DNA from: Brevibacillus ruminantium
Lineage (GTDB): Bacteria > Bacillota > Bacilli > Brevibacillales > Brevibacillaceae
DNA length: 64,000 bases
Assembly (NCBI RefSeq): GCF_023746555.1
Contig: NZ_CP098755.1
Span: 1,747,001-1,811,000 of the forward strand
Reading direction: 5' to 3'
Shown: one piece after another, positions 8,496 to 17,046 of the stretch
How the letters are laid out: each line of letters starts with the position of its first letter
How positions within the stretch are numbered: the stretch's first letter is position 1
Notes under the pieces: model-generated
Told to the model about the DNA's origin: nothing
Seen by the model: the letters and a program-made list of their open reading frames with translations, nothing else
Databases searched by the model: none
Program-made: the position numbers and the translations under genes

Positions 8496-9731
8496 TTACA
8501 AGCCTGAGCCTTCCCGAATTGCCGGGGAGGCTTTTTCTATCCGGCCGAGAAACAGATGTTGCGCGAGTGCGCCGATCAGAAGCAAAACGGCGACGCCGGA
8601 AAAGAGAATCGTGCCGTTAAAATGGAGCAGGATCATACTGCCAGCCAGAGGCCCCAGTGTTCGTGAGATATCCCAGTGGAGGCCGTAAATGGCAAAATAA
8701 CGACCACGCATGGTTGCTGGAGCGATGCGCGAGACAAGCGTCAGCATATGGTTCAGTCCGATGCTCTCGCCCATCACGAGGACCAGCTGCATGCCCAGCA
8801 GCAAGGCGATGCTGGTTGCGTTGCCATAGACCCATGAAACGAGGGCAAAACAAAGGTAAGAAAAAACGATCAGATGTCGCGGATTCAGATGCGATGTGAT
8901 CCGAACCAAGCCGTATTCAAAGAGGATCGCGGCGATGCTTTTGACGAGTGCCAGCCAGGCTAATACCTCCAGGTAATTGGCAAAGCCTTCCTTTAGATGG
9001 AGCTGCAGGTTGGTTTCTGATTGGGCGTAGAACAGGCTGATCGGCAAAGCCAGCACGAGCATCGACAAAACAGCCCGATGCCGGCCGAGAGTGGCCAGGG
9101 AAAAATGCTGTTCATTTGCTGGGGTTGATTCTGTTTCCAAAGGCTGCGGCTTATTTGTTTCGGGAACCTTCCACCAGATGACAGCAGCGTAAAGCAAGAG
9201 AGACAGGGCTGTGAAAAGGAAAGCAAGCCCGGGAGCTGTCTGATAGATCATGACACCGATCAGCGGCCCGATCGAGGCCCCGATATAGGTCGCTGTACTG
9301 AGAAGAGCAAAGGCTTCTGACAATTGACGGGAAGACATGCTGTCGGCCAGTACCGCTCGACTGGCCGGGATAAACATGGAGCGGCCGATCCCATTTAGAA
9401 TATAGAGAAAGGCAAAGGCGAAAAGGGAACCGGCGAGCGCCATCCCCAGCATGCTGAGCGCCTGAATGATCAGTGCGATCAGCATCACCGGCTTTCGCCC
9501 GTATCGATCCGTGACCCCGCCTGCAATCAAGGTAAACAAAATATCGCTGGCCGGCTGCAGACCGATCACCAGCATGACGAGCGGGACACTTCCCCCGATC
9601 TTTTCATGCAGGTACAAAATAAGAAAGGGGGTAATCATACTGCGGGACATCTCGCTTAACCATTCACCGAACAGCCGGACCCAGAGGATTACAGGATAGC
9701 GGGAAAAAAGATGTGTAAGGTTTTTAGGCAT
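8496..9731 (-). CDS. Major facilitator superfamily transporter (probable efflux)
   Basis: The protein has 411 residues and about 12 hydrophobic segments. The MFS loop 2-3 signature appears as GGVTDRYGRKPVMLIA near residue 70. I start it at ATG 9731 (MPKNLTHLF), which has an AAAGGA box; the open frame extends 60 bp further without a better site. It is divergent from an SgrR-like regulator, an arrangement reminiscent of enterobacterial SgrR and the sugar-efflux MFS protein SetA. A role in exporting a toxic sugar or drug is inferred, not shown. Confidence 0.85.
   Translation of the reverse strand: MPKNLTHLFSRYPVILWVRLFGEWLSEMSRSMITPFLILYLHEKIGGSVPLVMLVIGLQPASDILFTLIAGGVTDRYGRKPVMLIALIIQALSMLGMALAGSLFAFAFLYILNGIGRSMFIPASRAVLADSMSSRQLSEAFALLSTATYIGASIGPLIGVMIYQTAPGLAFLFTALSLLLYAAVIWWKVPETNKPQPLETESTPANEQHFSLATLGRHRAVLSMLVLALPISLFYAQSETNLQLHLKEGFANYLEVLAWLALVKSIAAILFEYGLVRITSHLNPRHLIVFSYLCFALVSWVYGNATSIALLLGMQLVLVMGESIGLNHMLTLVSRIAPATMRGRYFAIYGLHWDISRTLGPLAGSMILLHFNGTILFSGVAVLLLIGALAQHLFLGRIEKASPAIREGSGL
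8507..8537 (+). terminator. Terminator of the ABC importer operon, inside the 3' end of the MFS gene
   Basis: GCCTTCCC pairs with GGGGAGGC (one G-T pair), followed by TTTTT on the plus strand. The hairpin lies within the last codons of the convergent MFS gene, which ends at 8496. Confidence 0.75.
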
Positions 9732-9852
9732 ATCTGGTATCCTTTCTGTATGTGGAAGTGGATGCTTCCGATTGTATGTGGAAAGCGGCAAGACAAAAAG
9801 GGTACAGAATCCGTTCGATTTTTTTCATGTTTTCACAGGAGGCCGTTTTTTG

Positions 9853-11655
9853 ATGATTCTTTTCGAGCACTATCACCGTTTGTTTTCCTTTTATCGCGAG
9901 ACAGAAGTCGCCCGACCGATTTCCGTGACCTTGGAGCAGGTGGCGGCTCAATTGTGCTGTACCAGGCGCAATGCCGCGATGACGGTGAAAAAGCTGCAGC
10001 AGCGCGGCTGGTTGGATTGGCGGCCGGGAGTGGGCAGAGGCAATGCCTCCACTATTACGTTTCGTCTCCATCCCCAAGACGTCGCGTTGTCATTGGCGCA
10101 GGAATTGATTTTGAGAGGCGATATCCGGGAAGGGCAAGACTTTATCGCTCGCTACCAAGAAGAGTGGGAGGGCCTCGGAGAAGCCTTTCAACGCTGGATG
10201 GACAGCCAGTTTGGCTTGCATGTTCGGAGGGGGCCCGATGCGCGAATGGATGTGCTGCGCCTTTTTGCTGACCAAGCTGTCCCTGTTTTGGACCCTGCCC
10301 GTGTGCTGCTTCGTTCCGAAGCCAATCTGGTGAAGCATGTCTTTGACGGGCTGATCCGCTTTGATTCCGAGAAAAATCAAATAGAGCCGGGGCTTGCTTT
10401 CTATTGGGAGTTGAGCGAAGACGGCAAAACCTATACGTTTTACCTGAGAAAAGGCGTATCCTTTCATCACGGCCGCATGCTGACGGCAGAAGATGTCCGT
10501 TTCTCCCTGCTGCGACTGGGCAAACAGGCATCGCCTCACAGATGGCTGATGGACTCCATCCAGGATGTGGTTGTGATCGATCCGTACATCGTCCAGGTCC
10601 ATTTGCATACGCCCAACTATCTGTTTTTGCAGGCGCTCAGCAAAGAGTACGCTGCGATCCTTCCGCGAGATTACACGGAGCGGATGGGAGAAGAGTTCGC
10701 CCGCATGCCGGTGGGAAGCGGTCCGTTCCGCGTCGTGCGCAATGATGATTCCATGCTGGTGCTGGAAGCTTTTGCCCCTTATTTTGGAGGTCGCCCCTTT
10801 CTGGATCGGATCGAGCTATGGGTTGTGCCCGAACAAACAGGACCTCGTTCCCATGCCCATGCAGACATCCCGGCAATCGTCTATGCCCGGCCCAAGCATG
10901 CAGGGGGAGGGAATCATCTGCAAGCTTCCGGCAACTCCGTAGCTTGCATCGAACAGTGCTTTCAATATCTGGCTGTCAATTTGGCCAAGTCTGGTCCGCT
11001 TCAAGACACTGCCTTTCGGGAAGTGCTTGATCTGATCCTGGATCAGGGCGAAATGCTGGAGGAGCTGGGAGGGGAAAGAAAGCCATCGACGCGAGAAAGA
11101 ATCCGGGCTGCCGAAGAAGCGCGTATGAAGGACAGCCGGATCAAAGGACTTCTTCTTGGGAGCAGCTATCAGGGGGAGAGGCTCACACTGTACACAATGC
11201 CGGAGTACGACCATGTCGAGGATGCGGAATGGATTCAAACGCGCCTGCAAAGGTACGGGATCAACCTGGAAATTCGTTATGTACCGGCTGCTGATCTCGC
11301 CTCTTCTTCGCTGATGCGTGAGGCTGATCTGATCCTGGACAGCGCCAATATGGATGAACGGGAGCATCTGTCGATCCTGGAGTTTTTGTTCGATGATACC
11401 GCGGCTCCGGCCCATTTTCTTTCACCAGAGCTAAGGACGCGCGTGAGGGAATGTGTAGCCCAGGGAGTCGCACAAAGTGACGAGAAAAAGCGGGATCAGC
11501 TGTGGCAAGAAATGATGAACTTGTTGGTCCGTGAACGCCTCTTTTTTCCCTTGTACAGCAATTTTATTGAGGCTATAGCCGATGAAAGACTTGGCGGGCT
11601 TGCCCTTTCTGCTTACGGGTGGCCGGACTTTTGTCGAATTGTGGTGCGAACGTAG
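9853..11655 (+). CDS. SgrR-family transcriptional regulator (N-terminal HTH + solute-binding domain)
   Basis: About 600 residues from ATG 9853 (AGGAGG box 10 bp upstream). The N-terminal 110 residues form an SgrR_N winged helix (LEQVAAQLCCTRRNAAMTV, then LQQRGWLDWRPGVGRG). The rest is a SBP_bac_5 periplasmic-binding-like domain (LVKHVFDGLIRFD, YTFYLRKGVSFHHGR) without a signal peptide, so it acts in the cytoplasm as a ligand-sensing part. In E. coli SgrR answers phosphosugar stress and sits near setA; here an MFS gene is divergently transcribed and is the likely target. The ligand is unknown. Confidence 0.88.
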   Translation: MILFEHYHRLFSFYRETEVARPISVTLEQVAAQLCCTRRNAAMTVKKLQQRGWLDWRPGVGRGNASTITFRLHPQDVALSLAQELILRGDIREGQDFIARYQEEWEGLGEAFQRWMDSQFGLHVRRGPDARMDVLRLFADQAVPVLDPARVLLRSEANLVKHVFDGLIRFDSEKNQIEPGLAFYWELSEDGKTYTFYLRKGVSFHHGRMLTAEDVRFSLLRLGKQASPHRWLMDSIQDVVVIDPYIVQVHLHTPNYLFLQALSKEYAAILPRDYTERMGEEFARMPVGSGPFRVVRNDDSMLVLEAFAPYFGGRPFLDRIELWVVPEQTGPRSHAHADIPAIVYARPKHAGGGNHLQASGNSVACIEQCFQYLAVNLAKSGPLQDTAFREVLDLILDQGEMLEELGGERKPSTRERIRAAEEARMKDSRIKGLLLGSSYQGERLTLYTMPEYDHVEDAEWIQTRLQRYGINLEIRYVPAADLASSSLMREADLILDSANMDEREHLSILEFLFDDTAAPAHFLSPELRTRVRECVAQGVAQSDEKKRDQLWQEMMNLLVRERLFFPLYSNFIEAIADERLGGLALSAYGWPDFCRIVVRT

Positions 11656-11675
11656 AAATTTGTCACATTTTTGTG

Positions 11676-11701
11676 TGAAACCGCTTTCGTGTTTCATCGT
11701 A
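11676..11701 (+). promoter_or_regulatory. ECF-type promoter (TGAAAC-N16-CGTA) upstream of the TerB-like gene
   Basis: TGAAAC (11676-11681) is followed after exactly 16 bp by CGTA (11698-11701), within CGTATAAT, an excellent SigW-type match. TATAAT at 11700-11705 could also serve a vegetative polymerase, but no -35 box is spaced for it. The site is 20 bp past the SgrR-like stop and about 55 bp before the TerB-like gene. Confidence 0.72.
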
Positions 11702-11760
11702 TAATTAGACAAATGATAAACAACAAGAGAGACTTCTTGGTTTCTGGGGAGGTTATGGAA

Positions 11761-12186
11761 TTGATCACGAAAACGGAAAAGGACAAACGGATTTTATTCG
11801 CATCCATTCGATTGATGATCTGCGTCGGCCATGCCGATGGTTATATAGGAATGAAAGAAGTAGACCGTATTCACGAGCTTGTGAACTCGGAGCACTTTAC
11901 GCTGAGGGAACGGCAAATTTTGATGGATGATATGGATTATCCGAAACAGCCGGAGAGCATCGTTGCGGATATGGTCGACCTGACGCATACGGAGAAGCTC
12001 ATGTTGCTTCGGCAGCTGTACAAGATCGCTCTGATCGACCACAAGCTGTCATTGGCGGAAACGCGGGAAATTCGCAGGATTTCCTGCTTGTTGGGAATTT
12101 CTCAAGACAAGCAGGTCCAGGTGGAGGAGTGGATCAAGGAAGGCATTGAGTGGCGCGATCGTTGGAAGAGCATCATCGAACAGTAA
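11761..12186 (+). CDS. TerB-like (tellurite resistance B family) cytoplasmic protein
   Basis: A small helical, acidic protein of about 141 residues. Its layout fits the TerB/DjlA-N fold: a first half ending in MICVGHADGYIGMKEVDRI and a second repeat-like half, LYKIALIDHKLSLAETREI, each with the acidic D-G/L helical pattern that binds metal in TerB. The GGGGAGG box ends 8 bp before TTG 11761 but only 2 bp before ATG 11755, so TTG may be the true start. An ECF-type promoter lies upstream, which suggests an envelope-stress role. The molecular function is unknown. Confidence 0.75.
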   Translation: MITKTEKDKRILFASIRLMICVGHADGYIGMKEVDRIHELVNSEHFTLRERQILMDDMDYPKQPESIVADMVDLTHTEKLMLLRQLYKIALIDHKLSLAETREIRRISCLLGISQDKQVQVEEWIKEGIEWRDRWKSIIEQ

Positions 12187-12310
12187 AAGCAGCTAGCAAA
12201 GCGAACGGCAGCTAGTAAACGGTAAAAGCAGCTAGCAAAGAGTAAGTGCAAAAGTAAAGCAGCTAGCAATCAGTAAAAGCACCTAGCAAATCGTAAAACA
12301 GTACAAACAG
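12184..12310 (+). repeat. Degenerate tandem repeat (core GCAGCTAGCAAA) behind the TerB-like gene
   Basis: Five imperfect copies of a roughly 20-bp unit (GTAAAAGCAGCTAGCAAA and variants) follow one another, beginning in the stop codon of the TerB-like gene and ending before its terminator. Copies differ by small insertions and by AGCTAGT or ACCTAGC variants. It encodes no obvious protein. Confidence 0.8.
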
Positions 12311-12318
12311 TAGACATC

Positions 12319-12361
12319 AGGTGTGCAAACTGACCAACAGGTTTGTCACACCTTTTTCTTT
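12319..12361 (+). terminator. Rho-independent terminator
   Basis: AGGTGTG plus CAAAC pairs with GTTTG plus CACACCT around a short loop, followed by TTTTTCTTT. It ends the TerB-like transcript, including the tandem repeat. Confidence 0.75.
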
Positions 12362-12394
12362 GCATACAGATTAGGGAAAAGGAGAGATGGCGAA

Positions 12395-12889
12395 TTGAAT
12401 ATCAGGTGGATCATTTTTCTGCTTATCAGCCTTTTGGTGACTGGTTGTGGAACCCCTTCTTTGGACGAGCAATTGCAGGATTTGGCCTTTACCGTCAAAA
12501 AAATTCACTATGAAGTGACCGATTATACAAAGATCGATCCTTTTGAGGAAGGCTTGGCAAGGAACGAATTGATCAAACCATATCTGACAGAAAAAGCATA
12601 CGACCTTTTTTACAAAAACAGGGAATCATACTTCCCTCTTGAGGTGGCTCGGCAGCAAAGCGTAAATATTCAGGTGAAAAACCTCAGCCTGGTAAAAGTA
12701 TCAGAGGAAAATGATTTGCTAACCTATCACTACACGATGGACGTAGAGCTGCTTGCTCCAGACGGAAGCGTGAAAAAGACGCTCAACGCGACGGGACAAA
12801 TGGATTTCAAGAAGGAGGGTGAGGGCTGGAAGGTGGCGCGGGACTGGGATGGGAATCTGATGATCGGGGAGTGGGAGGCGGGCGATTAA
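12395..12889 (+). CDS. Small lipoprotein of unknown function
   Basis: About 164 residues from a TTG start at 12395, chosen because the lipoprotein signal begins there (NIRWIIFLLISLLVTGC, lipobox VTGC) and a GGAG box lies 10 bp upstream. The frame opens earlier at 12323, but that stretch overlaps the terminator. The mature part looks like an alpha+beta NTF2/DUF4878-type fold with a C-terminal strand pattern KEGEGWKVARDWDG, seen in many Bacillales surface lipoproteins. It is probably anchored on the outer face of the membrane. I do not recognise a specific family. Confidence 0.75.
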   Translation: MNIRWIIFLLISLLVTGCGTPSLDEQLQDLAFTVKKIHYEVTDYTKIDPFEEGLARNELIKPYLTEKAYDLFYKNRESYFPLEVARQQSVNIQVKNLSLVKVSEENDLLTYHYTMDVELLAPDGSVKKTLNATGQMDFKKEGEGWKVARDWDGNLMIGEWEAGD

Positions 12890-13029
12890 GTGTTTTTCGG
12901 ATGAAAAGCCGCTTTCTCCCGCCTTTTTGGTACAATAAGGTGGAGACCCCTTTGCATCTATGCCGGTAAAAATCTCCCGGAGCAGTTTAGTGTGGGGCAG
13001 CAGCGTCACGAGAAGAGGGAGGAAAAGAC

Positions 13030-13830
13030 ATGTTGCGAATCTTGATAACGAATGATGACGGAATTGAGGCGCTGGGTATTCGCCGTTTGGCAGAAGCGCT
13101 TTTGGCATTAGATGATGTGGAGATTTTCGTCGTGGCTCCCGCCAGTGAAAAAAGCGGAGTGGGTCATGGACTTACCTTTCGGAGCGCGCTTTCTCCTACA
13201 CCGCATTCTTTTTACGATCTGCCCGTAAAAGCTTGGGCGGTCGAGGGGAATCCTGCAGACTGCGTGAAAGGCGCCTATCACCTTCTGTTCGAAGAGGAGG
13301 AGAAGCCGGATATCGTCTTTTCCGGAATCAACGTTGGAACCAACCTTGGACGCGATATTTACTATTCAGGCACGTGCAGCGGAGCGAGGGAAGCCGTGAT
13401 TCTGGGAATTCCCGGCGTGGCCCTCTCTTACGACAACTGGGATGACCAAGAGAATTACGGTGAGGTCGGGGAGATCATCCGTCCATTGCTCCAGATGTTC
13501 TGCGATCAGGCTCGCGGAGATAAGCTGGTACCTGAGGTGTTCTGGAACATCAATATCCCGCATCTGCCGAAAAAAGACGTTCGCGGTATCGTCCCTGCTG
13601 CTTTGGCGATGAATCATTATGAAGATAAGTACAATCACGAGGCAGAAGGCTATTGGCTGACCCGCGAATATCCGGCCCGCAGCAATCCTACACCGGAAGA
13701 AGATTACTACCTGGTCAAACGCGGCTATGTTTCCGTCACTCCTGTACATATTGACGCTACCGATCACGTGCTGCTGGAAAAAATGCATGAATGGCCCCTG
13801 GTGAAGAACTGGAGCGGCGATGTGAAATGA
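13030..13830 (+). CDS. surE: 5'/3'-nucleotidase SurE
   Basis: The 266-residue protein has the SurE hallmarks: N-terminal ILITNDDGIEALGIRRLAEA with the metal-binding DD pair, VVAPASEKSGVG, the family motif SGINVGTNLGRDIYYSGT and GIPGVALS. SurE is a metal-dependent phosphatase acting on nucleoside monophosphates and short polyphosphate, often tied to stationary-phase survival. A GGGAGGAAAAG box precedes the ATG. The stop codon overlaps the next gene's start (ATGA), so the two form an operon. Confidence 0.95.
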   Translation: MLRILITNDDGIEALGIRRLAEALLALDDVEIFVVAPASEKSGVGHGLTFRSALSPTPHSFYDLPVKAWAVEGNPADCVKGAYHLLFEEEEKPDIVFSGINVGTNLGRDIYYSGTCSGAREAVILGIPGVALSYDNWDDQENYGEVGEIIRPLLQMFCDQARGDKLVPEVFWNINIPHLPKKDVRGIVPAALAMNHYEDKYNHEAEGYWLTREYPARSNPTPEEDYYLVKRGYVSVTPVHIDATDHVLLEKMHEWPLVKNWSGDVK

Positions 13831-14879
13831 CTGAACACGAAGCCTTGAGACCGGACTTGCTTCCCGACGCCAGCAGGGTGTCGCCCAGTCAGGAGACCCA
13901 GGGAGAAATCCTCGATCCGAAGCGTTATGCAGACCTCTATCAACTGGCGGAGCAGGAGGGCTTGCCCTACTTTGCCAGACTGGGAGCGAGCGGGGATGTT
14001 GAACTGTTTCTTGTGTTTGAAAGCATCGATGCCTTTTCGGAAGCGACCTGGGATGCGGTCTCGGTAGAATGCAAAACGTATCAAAGCAAGTTCCTGGCGG
14101 TGATCTGGACGCTTTCGGACCCGCTTCACCCGCTTGGCTTTCCGCTATCCTTTGACATCAAGCGTGCAGAGGAGCGCTTCATGGCTTTGCGGATGCTGGA
14201 GCAGGAAGAAGTGCCGCTTCACTATCTCTCCTTCGAAGAGGGGCGGCTTACCCATATATACACGGAAGCTATCTCCTTTTCGGACGGAGAAAAAAGGCAG
14301 GCTGAGCAGATGATCGAGGCTTTATTCTACGATCAGGCCGAAGCGCTTCCCAAAGAGGCAGAGGTACAAGAGGCTGCCGAAGCCCAAAGTGTTCCGCTCT
14401 CGTTTCTTTCGGATTCCGTTTTGCAGGAAAAAGGGACGGCGTACCTCGTCGACTTTGCCAGACTGCAGCAAAAACACGGGGAAGAAGAGGCCCAGCATCT
14501 GCTCATGAGCACGATCCATCAGGCCATATGGGTCATGCGGCGTCATGCACGGAGCGAGGTCAGGGAAACCTCCTTTACGATTTGGGCGGCTGAAAAGGAA
14601 GGGCTGCTGAGGATGATTGTCACTCCCGAGATGTCTGAGCTTTTTGAAGTCGTTCATATGACAGAGGAGGAAGCCAACCCGTTTTCCCGCTTCCTCTTTA
14701 CGCTTCCGGAGTTTCTTTCTACCGAAGAGACTGTTCCGCTCGGGTGTGGAGCCTATCCGTTGATTCGAGTGGAAGCAGGCCGACTGTATCACATCGAGCT
14801 GGACGAAGCAGACAATGCGCGCCTGGGTAAGCTGTATGTTCAAATTTTCCCACTGGCTAAAAATCCTTACGCCGGGTAA
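13827..14879 (+). CDS. Conserved hypothetical protein, coupled to surE
   Basis: I do not recognise this 350-residue acidic cytoplasmic protein. It has no signal peptide or membrane segment. Two related-looking halves, about residues 25-170 and 190-345, each contain predicted strands and Glu-rich helices, and a Glu/Ala-rich linker lies near residue 180. The start at 13827 overlaps the surE stop as ATGA, which indicates translational coupling. It is probably a lineage-specific partner or simply a co-expressed gene. Confidence 0.75.
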   Translation: MTEHEALRPDLLPDASRVSPSQETQGEILDPKRYADLYQLAEQEGLPYFARLGASGDVELFLVFESIDAFSEATWDAVSVECKTYQSKFLAVIWTLSDPLHPLGFPLSFDIKRAEERFMALRMLEQEEVPLHYLSFEEGRLTHIYTEAISFSDGEKRQAEQMIEALFYDQAEALPKEAEVQEAAEAQSVPLSFLSDSVLQEKGTAYLVDFARLQQKHGEEEAQHLLMSTIHQAIWVMRRHARSEVRETSFTIWAAEKEGLLRMIVTPEMSELFEVVHMTEEEANPFSRFLFTLPEFLSTEETVPLGCGAYPLIRVEAGRLYHIELDEADNARLGKLYVQIFPLAKNPYAG

Positions 14880-15069
14880 TCAAATGACGCTGACAAACAA
14901 TAGCAGCGAATAGCAGCGCACAATGCGTGCCGTGAGAGTTTCGACAAAAGGGCTGCGATGACGGATTTCTGCCGCGTGAAAACGGGAAAAGTAGTCACCT
15001 TTCAACAAAGGAAAGTAAAGACTTCAGTGCGAATGAGTAGAGAATGATTTTCCAGGGAGGGTGAGTAGG

Positions 15070-15558
15070 ATGTACACGGTACAACCTGAGGTTTTGGAGG
15101 CAGTTTCCGACTGTGCCCGTCTTTTTCAGAACGAGATCGAAATGATGGCAGAGACATTTTTACTTACGATAGATGGCCGTTTTCCCGCTTTGGACCTGCA
15201 GGTGCATCCTCATTTTCAGGCAACGCTTGAGTATGCGCTCTGGGCAGAGACCGGTGTGATCGCTGTCAAAGCAAAGCTGAACATGGACAAAGAGGATCTG
15301 ACCAGCTGTGAATCCGTGATGGTGACGATGAAGTTCTCCCTTTCCTGTGATCCACAGACAGATGTGGAGCGGAAAAAAGAGCGTATTGAGGAAATCCTCT
15401 ACGGGGAAGCAGAATTGTTTTGGGGGATACAGCCCGCTGGTCACAACGAGCATATCGAGCTGACCCTCTCCTTTCAGGCGAAGCCTGGCGCGAGCAGGAT
15501 GAGTGAATACGCTCGCTGCGTGCTGGGAATTATAACAGGAAAGATGATTGCGGCCTAA
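15070..15558 (+). CDS. Hypothetical protein
   Basis: A 162-residue protein of unrecognised family, with no signal peptide or membrane helix. The pattern of alternating hydrophobic residues (VMVTMKFSLSC, HIELTLSFQAKPG) suggests a beta-rich domain. ATG 15070 is preferred because the AGGGAGG box lies 9 bp upstream; GTG 15061 directly abuts that box. A terminator follows at once. The 190-bp gap upstream shows no gene and no clear promoter. Confidence 0.7.
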   Translation: MYTVQPEVLEAVSDCARLFQNEIEMMAETFLLTIDGRFPALDLQVHPHFQATLEYALWAETGVIAVKAKLNMDKEDLTSCESVMVTMKFSLSCDPQTDVERKKERIEEILYGEAELFWGIQPAGHNEHIELTLSFQAKPGASRMSEYARCVLGIITGKMIAA

Positions 15559-15592
15559 GGCTCCCCGTCCCGACGGGCGAGCCTTTTTTACG
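15556..15592 (+). terminator. Rho-independent terminator
   Basis: AGGCTC and CGTC pair with GACG and GAGCCT around a short loop, followed by TTTTTT. It overlaps the stop codon of the preceding gene. Confidence 0.85.
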
Positions 15593-15622
15593 CTCAGCCT
15601 ATGAACAGAGGAGGGCATTGGG

Positions 15623-16201
15623 ATGCGGCTATTTGTGGCATTGGAAATACCTGAGGTCGCAGCACAATATATCGAACAGGTACAAAAACAGGTACGTGGC
15701 GAAATCCGGGCAGAGCGTTGGCAATCCCTTCACAATCTTCATCTGACCCTTCATTTTCTGGGAGAGGTGGAGGAAAAGCTGGTTCCGGACATTAGCCGGG
15801 ATATGGATATCGTCAGTGAGATCATCCCCCCGTTTACGCTCAAGGTCGGCGGGTTTGGCGCTTTTCCAACCTGGGAGCGTCCCCGTGTCCTGTGGCTGGG
15901 GCTTCGCGGGCAAATCGAGCCGTTGAAGCAGCTCCACCTTTTGCTGGGAAAGCGCTTTGATCTGCATCCGGGCTTGAGCTATGACCAAAAGCTCTACCGC
16001 CCCCATATCACGTTGGCGCGAGGGCCGAAGACAGGGCCACAGGGTGTGCCTGCAGCAGAATGGAATGAGCGTTTTCTCTCTTCAGAGCCTCCCGAGTGGC
16101 AAGTGACTCGTTTTCATCTGTTTCGATCAGAGCTGCGACCGGAAGGGGCGAAGCATTCCATCCTGTACACGAGCACGTTTGGCAAAGATCACGGCAAATA
16201 A
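15623..16201 (+). CDS. thpR: RNA 2',3'-cyclic phosphodiesterase (2H phosphoesterase, LigT/ThpR family)
   Basis: The 192-residue protein has the two HxT/S motifs of 2H phosphoesterases: HLTLHFLGE near residue 41 and HITLARGP near residue 129. The N-terminal MRLFVALEIPE is typical of ThpR. These enzymes open 2',3'-cyclic phosphate RNA ends and can ligate tRNA halves in vitro. A GAGGAGGG box precedes the ATG. A second, more distant 2H protein (YjcG-like) occurs at 34963-35472. Confidence 0.92.
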   Translation: MRLFVALEIPEVAAQYIEQVQKQVRGEIRAERWQSLHNLHLTLHFLGEVEEKLVPDISRDMDIVSEIIPPFTLKVGGFGAFPTWERPRVLWLGLRGQIEPLKQLHLLLGKRFDLHPGLSYDQKLYRPHITLARGPKTGPQGVPAAEWNERFLSSEPPEWQVTRFHLFRSELRPEGAKHSILYTSTFGKDHGK

Positions 16202-16290
16202 TCGCCACCCCATGAATAAACTGGTAGAGAGAACTTTGGCTCAAACCGTGTGAGACCAGGGAGAGCCTGCCAGAGGGTGGTGGGTATCGG

Positions 16291-16959
16291 ATGAGTGAAT
16301 TCACGACCGGCATGTTATATCCTCGCAAATACGAACCGAAAGTGTTAATCGCCTTGCCTAAATCGCGGCAGCCTTATTTTCACCGAAACATCAACCGGGA
16401 CTGGAATGCCTTTTTTTTGCGTGACGAGTGGCTGGAGACGGCCCAGACCCTGCAATTTATTCTGCAGCTGTCCCGTCAGTGTGTTCCGCTGCTCTGGTTC
16501 CATGACTCGGAAGAAAATGGCTGGGGGTATCGGCTCTTCGATGCGGGTTATGAAGTCTCTTCCGCCACGATCAGCTATACCCTTGATGCGGATATGGCCG
16601 AGAGCGAATTCACGCGACTCTATCCCCATGTTGAGCTGCACGACGCGATACTGGAAAGTGAGGATGTAAGGCAGACGTATGAGGATATATTAAACCGAAC
16701 CATCAGATCCGAGGAATACCGAAGGGAAGTGAACAAAGGGATTAACCGGGTATGCCCGGCCTGCTTCGGCCGGATCGTCAATCCCAAACAGGTACAGCAG
16801 CTTCGCTCGCTTTTTGATATACAGATGCTGACGGAAGTCGACGAAGAAACGGGGGCGTCCCTGTTGTACGACTCTGTGGATTTGTTCAAGGAGATTTTGG
16901 GGATTGAAGAGATGATTTGGGTCAACTATGCCTACCTGGCAAGCGGCGGGCAGAAATAA
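16291..16959 (+). CDS. Conserved hypothetical protein
   Basis: A 222-residue soluble protein that I do not recognise. It has no signal peptide or membrane helix. It is rich in aromatic and charged residues, with a lone CPAC pair near residue 151 that could bind metal or form a disulfide. The start at 16291 has a GAGGGTGG box. It is followed by a bidirectional terminator and then the convergent cheW gene. Confidence 0.7.
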   Translation: MSEFTTGMLYPRKYEPKVLIALPKSRQPYFHRNINRDWNAFFLRDEWLETAQTLQFILQLSRQCVPLLWFHDSEENGWGYRLFDAGYEVSSATISYTLDADMAESEFTRLYPHVELHDAILESEDVRQTYEDILNRTIRSEEYRREVNKGINRVCPACFGRIVNPKQVQQLRSLFDIQMLTEVDEETGASLLYDSVDLFKEILGIEEMIWVNYAYLASGGQK

Positions 16960-17000
16960 TGACCCGGTTTCCGGCGACGAGGGAAAAGGGGCAGAAAAGG

Positions 17001-17036
17001 AAAACAGGCGGCTGAGAGCACGCCTGTTTTTGTTTG
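17001..17036. terminator. Bidirectional rho-independent terminator
   Basis: A perfect 10-bp stem, AAAACAGGCG/CGCCTGTTTT, closes a 10-nt loop. It has T-runs on both strands and serves the converging hypothetical gene and cheW. Confidence 0.88.
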
Positions 17037-17046
17037 GTTCCAATCG

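Noticed and set aside
12184-12310. CRISPR array
   Set aside because: The repeats are imperfect, abut each other without unique spacers, and no cas gene is near. No CRISPR array was seen anywhere in the window.
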